Positions 7,024 to 10,101 of a stretch of 10,101 bases of DNA are shown piece by piece. The stretch's first letter is position 1, and each line of letters starts with the position of its first letter. The stretch comes from CAZDQL01 sp964507325 (GTDB lineage: Bacteria > Planctomycetota > UBA1135 > GCA-002686595). A model generated the notes under the pieces. It was not told the origin of the DNA. It was given only the letters and a program-made list of their open reading frames with translations, and made no database searches. The position numbers and the translations under genes were made by a program. The stretch lies in assembly GCA_964507325.1 (NCBI GenBank), contig CAZDQL010000150.1:1-10101 (forward strand). The letters run 5' to 3'.

Positions 7024-8436
7024 ATGCGGTGCATCACCTGGCTGTCGTCGGCCTTGATTCTGGGCTCTCTGCTCGGCGCTTCTCCCGTCGTGGATGAGGA
7101 GGAGGACGCGCAGGAGGACCTGGACAAGGCCATCAGACTCGCGGAGAGGGGCCGCTACGAGGAGGCCCACCGCCGCTACGGGAAGATCGCCGCGGAGTAC
7201 CCCCGCACCCGCGCGGGACGGATCGCCGCCCGCCGCTCGACCCCCAGTGCGTTCGTTTACGCCGCCGATCTCGTGCGCAACGGCCCCTCCGCCAACCGGG
7301 TGGACGTGGTCCTGATGGGCGAGGGGTACACCGCCGGGCACCAGAAGGCCTGGGACAAGCTGGCGGAGGACGTCCCGAAGTACTTCGAACGCCAGCGCAC
7401 CTTCGGCGAGTACTTCTCCTACTTCAACTTCATCCGCGCCAACCTGATCAGCGCCGAGGACGGCGTCGACGGGTTCGGGCGCGCGTACGACACGGCCCTG
7501 GGGGGGAGGGTCACGGGGACCTACGCCGGGAACGTGGGGATCGATCGCTCGCTGGTGCACGCCATGCTGGACCAGCTCCCGGAGCACGACGGCCAGGCGA
7601 TCGTCTTCGTCAAGCTGGGTGTGCTCGGCACCGGCGGCGGCGGGGTGGCGACGATCGGCGGGCGGAGCGTCAAGACCACCATCCACGAGTTCGGGCACTC
7701 CTTCGGCCACCTGGGGGACGAGTACTCCACCAAGACCCACGAGCGCGGCAGGGTCGGCACGGCTCCCAACGTCTCCGACACCCCCGACCCCGAGCGCCTG
7801 CCCTGGAAGCACTGGCTCGACGTGCGCGGCGCCAAGGTGGGCGCCAGCGAGGGCGCCTCGGGCCAGGCGCGCGGCGCCTGGAAGCCGACCACCTCGGGGT
7901 GCGTGATGGCCTCGGAGGAGTTCTTCTGCTGCGTGTGCCGCGAGCACCTGGTGCTGCGCATCTACTCCTACGTCGACCCGATCGACGACTGCGCGCCGCC
8001 GGCTCACCCCCTCAGCACCAAGCAGAGCCTGGTGCTGGGGGAGAAGAAACTCGACCTCACCATCCGCGCCATGCAGCCGGAGAGCCACGACTTGGAGGTC
8101 GAGTGGTGGGTGCTCCCCGAGGCGCAAGCGCCCAGCGGCGCGAGTACGCAGCGCGAGGATCGCTACGGCGCGCGGCGCAACCGCATCGGCGCCCGCTCCA
8201 GGCGCGGGCCACTGCCCACCATCGAGGCGAAGAGGCACGCCGCGACCAAGCCGGATCGCGACGGCGAGCACACCCTGACCCTACGCCGCACGGACCTCGA
8301 TCCGGGCCGCTACCGCGTCGTCGTGCGCGCCCACGACACGACGAAGATGCGGGGGGAGCGCCTCCCCTGGGTGCTGAAGGACGAGGACGGGTTGCTCTGG
8401 TCGGAGCGGGCGTGGTGGGTGGAAGTCCCCGAGTAG
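7024..8436 (+). CDS. secreted M64-family (IgA-peptidase-like) zinc metallopeptidase
   Basis: The 470-residue protein begins with a signal peptide (hydrophobic residues 6-19 after an N-terminal Arg). Residues 26-75 are an acidic then helical segment (EDLDKAIRLAERGRYEEAHRR) resembling a single TPR-like hairpin. The catalytic domain begins near residue 85 with NRVDVVLMGEGYT (91-103), typical of M64 peptidases. The zinc motif HEFGHSFGHLGDEY (221-234) gives H221 and H225 as ligands, E222 as catalytic base and D232 as the likely third ligand. SGCVMASEEFFCCVC (291-305) matches the cysteine-containing segment that follows in this family. After about 340 a beta-rich C-terminal domain follows, interrupted by a very Arg-rich stretch (377-404). 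No ribosome binding site is visible. It follows the Pcp-like gene by 57 bases and converges on the permease gene with a 10-base gap. The family call is firm; the natural substrate is unknown. Confidence 0.88.
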   Translation: MRCITWLSSALILGSLLGASPVVDEEEDAQEDLDKAIRLAERGRYEEAHRRYGKIAAEYPRTRAGRIAARRSTPSAFVYAADLVRNGPSANRVDVVLMGEGYTAGHQKAWDKLAEDVPKYFERQRTFGEYFSYFNFIRANLISAEDGVDGFGRAYDTALGGRVTGTYAGNVGIDRSLVHAMLDQLPEHDGQAIVFVKLGVLGTGGGGVATIGGRSVKTTIHEFGHSFGHLGDEYSTKTHERGRVGTAPNVSDTPDPERLPWKHWLDVRGAKVGASEGASGQARGAWKPTTSGCVMASEEFFCCVCREHLVLRIYSYVDPIDDCAPPAHPLSTKQSLVLGEKKLDLTIRAMQPESHDLEVEWWVLPEAQAPSGASTQREDRYGARRNRIGARSRRGPLPTIEAKRHAATKPDRDGEHTLTLRRTDLDPGRYRVVVRAHDTTKMRGERLPWVLKDEDGLLWSERAWWVEVPE

Positions 8437-8446
8437 AGCGCCGCCT

Positions 8447-9352
8447 CTACCCGATGTGCGGGCCGATGTACTTGACGGCCAGGAAGAACATGATCCCCGT
8501 CAGCATCACCTTGATCGCGCGCTCGGAGACGAAGCGTTGCAAGCGCGCGCCCAGGTAGATCCCCAGGAGCCCGCCGGCGCCGAGGAGCAGGCCGAGCCAC
8601 CAGTCGGGGCTGGTCGACTCCGCCCCCGGCGTCAGGATCGGCGCGATCCAGGTATAGGCGATCACCCCGATCACCGAGGTGGTGAAGGTGCTGGCCAGGG
8701 CGGCTCCAGCGATGGTGTGCACCGGCAGGCGGAAGATGGAGACGAGGAAGGGCGCCACCAGCGCTCCACCCCCGATGCCGTAGGTCGTTCCGATCGCCCC
8801 TACTGCCATCATCAGGAGGAGCACCCAGCGCGGGTCGAAGGAGTAGGTCTCGCCCATCCACTCGTAGCTGCACCGCCGCCACGCGATGGCGGTCGTACGC
8901 ACGCGTGCGCCCTCCTCTCCCGGCGGCGGTGGAGGTGGCCCGCTGCCGCGGCGCTTCCCCTTGACGAGATCCACGACCAGGTTGCCCGCGATGTAGAGCA
9001 GCACGCAGCCGACGAACAACTGGAAGCTGCGCGGGTCCGGCAGGTACTTCAGCCGCATCCAGACCCCCAGGGTGACCCCGGGGACCAGCCCCACCATCAT
9101 CAGGATCGTGAGCGGCCACACCATGCGCCCCTCCCGGATGAAGCGCACCACCCCGGACGGGATCGCCACGATGTTGAAGACCAGGTTGGTGGAGCTGACG
9201 GCGGGCCGATCGAAGCCGAGGACGCTCACCTGGTAGGGGAGCAGGAGGAAGGCCCCCGAAATGCCTCCCATCGAGCAGAAGAAGGAGACCAGGAAGGCCA
9301 CCAGGAAGGGCCACAGGGGGAAGACCTCGATCCCGGAGACGGGGAAGTTCAC
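8447..9352 (-). CDS. TauE/SafE-type (DUF81) membrane permease
   Basis: The 301-residue product is a polytopic inner-membrane protein of the TauE/SafE family, whose characterised members export sulfite, sulfoacetate or related organosulfur anions. The family's internal duplication is visible: GGISGAFLLLPY (29-40) in the first half and GIGGGALVAPFLV (192-204) in the second, each followed by further hydrophobic helices (about eight in total). A hydrophilic loop (131-175) joins the halves and contains six consecutive prolines (139-144). The frame is open far upstream, but homology begins at IEVFPLWPFLVAFL. A GTG at 9352 is chosen because GGAGG (9364-9360 on the minus strand) lies seven bases upstream. 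No sulfur-metabolism gene is adjacent, so the substrate cannot be inferred. It is divergent from the oxidoreductase gene and convergent with the M64 gene. Confidence 0.88.
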   Translation of the reverse strand: MNFPVSGIEVFPLWPFLVAFLVSFFCSMGGISGAFLLLPYQVSVLGFDRPAVSSTNLVFNIVAIPSGVVRFIREGRMVWPLTILMMVGLVPGVTLGVWMRLKYLPDPRSFQLFVGCVLLYIAGNLVVDLVKGKRRGSGPPPPPPGEEGARVRTTAIAWRRCSYEWMGETYSFDPRWVLLLMMAVGAIGTTYGIGGGALVAPFLVSIFRLPVHTIAGAALASTFTTSVIGVIAYTWIAPILTPGAESTSPDWWLGLLLGAGGLLGIYLGARLQRFVSERAIKVMLTGIMFFLAVKYIGPHIG

Positions 9353-9506
9353 CGCCCGACCTCCGCTACTCCGAGGGGTTGGGGGGGAGTCGCGGGCCGC
9401 ATGCTTCGCTGTACGGGGATGGTGTGATCTCCACCTTCGCTGGTGAAGAGCCTTACGATAGCGGCTGCGTCCTCGCGCAGACCAGACAACCCGACCCACG
9501 AGCGCC
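9353..9506. promoter_or_regulatory. divergent intergenic region between permease and oxidoreductase genes
   Basis: This 154-base interval must hold promoters for both flanking genes. It contains the permease ribosome binding site (minus strand, 9364-9360), a C/G-rich tract with seven Gs at 9381-9387 and the TACGATA element near 9454. No operator-like long inverted repeat was seen. Confidence 0.45.
9454..9459 (+). promoter_or_regulatory. possible -10 element in the divergent permease/oxidoreductase interval
   Basis: TACGAT lies 47 bases before the ATG at 9507. With the next base it reads TACGATA, whose reverse complement begins TATCGT, also -10-like, so the site could serve both the rightward oxidoreductase gene and the leftward permease gene. 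No clear -35 box is present for either direction. Confidence 0.25.
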
Positions 9507-10101
9507 ATGAGCACCACCCGCCGCCACTTCCTGCGTACCTCCGCACTCGTCGCCGGAGCCCTACCCACTCTGGGGCTCCCCCTCCCCCGCCGCCGCCCCG
9601 GCGAGCGGATCAAGCTGGCCGCCGTCGGCGTCTGGAACCGCGGGCGAGCCAACCTCGAGGCGTTGCTCGGCGAGGAGATGCTGGCGATCTGCGACGTGGC
9701 CGAGCGCCACCTGGCGAACGCCGCGGGGTGGTCGAGCGCAGCTCCGGCGGGAAGAGCAGCGTCAAGCAGTATCGCGACTACCGCCGCATGCTGGACGAGG
9801 TGCGGGGGCTGGACGGCGTGATTGTCTCGACCCCCGACCACACCCACGCCCCCGTGGCGGCCGCGGCGCTGCGGCGTGGCCTGCACGTCTACTGCGAGAA
9901 GCCCCTGGCGCACTCCGTGGAGGAGGTCCGCGTCCTGCAGCGCCTGGCTCGCAAGCAAGGGCTCGCCACCCAGATGGGGACCCAGATCCACGCCGGCGAC
10001 AACTACCGCCGGGTGGTCGAGCTGGTGCGCTCGGGGGCGATCGGCGAGGTGAGCGAGGCCCACGTGTGGGTCGGCAAGAGCTGGGGGGACGGTCGCTTCG
10101 G
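9507..10101 (+). pseudogene. Tat-exported Gfo/Idh/MocA-family oxidoreductase, frameshifted and cut by window end
   Basis: The gene encodes an NAD(P)-dependent oxidoreductase of the Gfo/Idh/MocA type, usually acting on sugars or polyols. The N-terminus is a twin-arginine signal (TTRRHFLRTS, then a hydrophobic stretch ending near LGLPL). The Rossmann start follows (KLAAVGVWNRGRANLEAL, AICDV). The first frame then runs into unrelated sequence and stops at 9821. From 9728 another frame continues the same protein: VVERSSGGK, KQYRDYRRMLDE, VIVSTPDHTH, CEKPLAHS with the conserved EKP, GTQIHAGDNYRRVVELV and GAIGEV. Restoring one base in the G-run at 9725-9728 (GCGGGGTGG read as GCGGAGGTGG) gives a continuous AAEVVER junction. 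It is either a real recent inactivation or a single-base sequence error. The ribosome binding site is weak. The 3' half, including the C-terminal substrate domain, lies outside the window. Confidence 0.88.

Noticed and set aside
5641..8271. 876-codon open frame on the minus strand
   Set aside because: It lies antisense to two well-supported genes with signal peptides and family motifs. Its translation is low-complexity, rich in Gly, Ala, Arg, Val and His, and has no recognisable domain, as expected for shadow frames in GC-rich DNA.
9353..10063. N-terminal extension of the permease frame up to 10063
   Set aside because: The added residues have no similarity to TauE-type permeases and overlap the oxidoreductase gene. 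The GTG at 9352 has a good ribosome binding site and directly precedes the homologous part.

Overview
The window is GC-rich DNA, apparently from a member of the Planctomycetota or a close relative. Three things suggest this. The right end carries a twin-arginine-exported Gfo/Idh/MocA oxidoreductase of the type greatly expanded in that phylum. The protein at 5677-6966 ends in a secretion-associated C-terminal domain (FYG, GDGVLCVG, FQYWLRDP, NLSSGL, VTFVP) that I associate with large families in deep planctomycete lineages. A secreted M64 peptidase is also present. The assignment rests on recognition of these patterns, not on a search.

Layout from left to right. (1) 81-1643, plus: a probable secreted clan CD cysteine peptidase resembling family C25 (gingipain-like). 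(2) 1644-2047: a 404-base gap with imperfect inverted repeats and a possible -10 element. (3) 2048-5556, plus: a tightly packed five-gene operon, a GNAT acetyltransferase followed by korD, korA, korB and korC. The last four encode a complete four-subunit 2-oxoacid:ferredoxin oxidoreductase, most likely 2-oxoglutarate synthase, in the same D-A-B-C order as the Helicobacter oorDABC genes. (4) 5677-6966, plus: a secreted protein with a pyroglutamyl-peptidase-like domain in which the nucleophile position reads Ser instead of Cys. (5) 7024-8436, plus: a secreted M64 (IgA-peptidase-like) zinc metallopeptidase. (6) 8447-9352, minus: a TauE/SafE-type membrane permease, convergent with the M64 gene. 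(7) 9507-10101, plus: the start of a Tat-exported Gfo/Idh/MocA oxidoreductase, interrupted by a one-base frameshift near 9726 and cut off by the window edge.

The Kor complex oxidatively decarboxylates a 2-oxoacid to its acyl-CoA and reduces ferredoxin; run backwards it fixes CO2. The GNAT gene leading the operon is the most intriguing link, because its N-terminal part resembles the protein-lysine acetyltransferase (Pat-like) type, so it might control the complex. The three peptidase-like exported proteins around the operon fit a cell that feeds on protein, with amino-acid carbon entering through 2-oxoacids, but this is inference from gene order only. No RNA gene, CRISPR array, insertion sequence or mobile element was seen.
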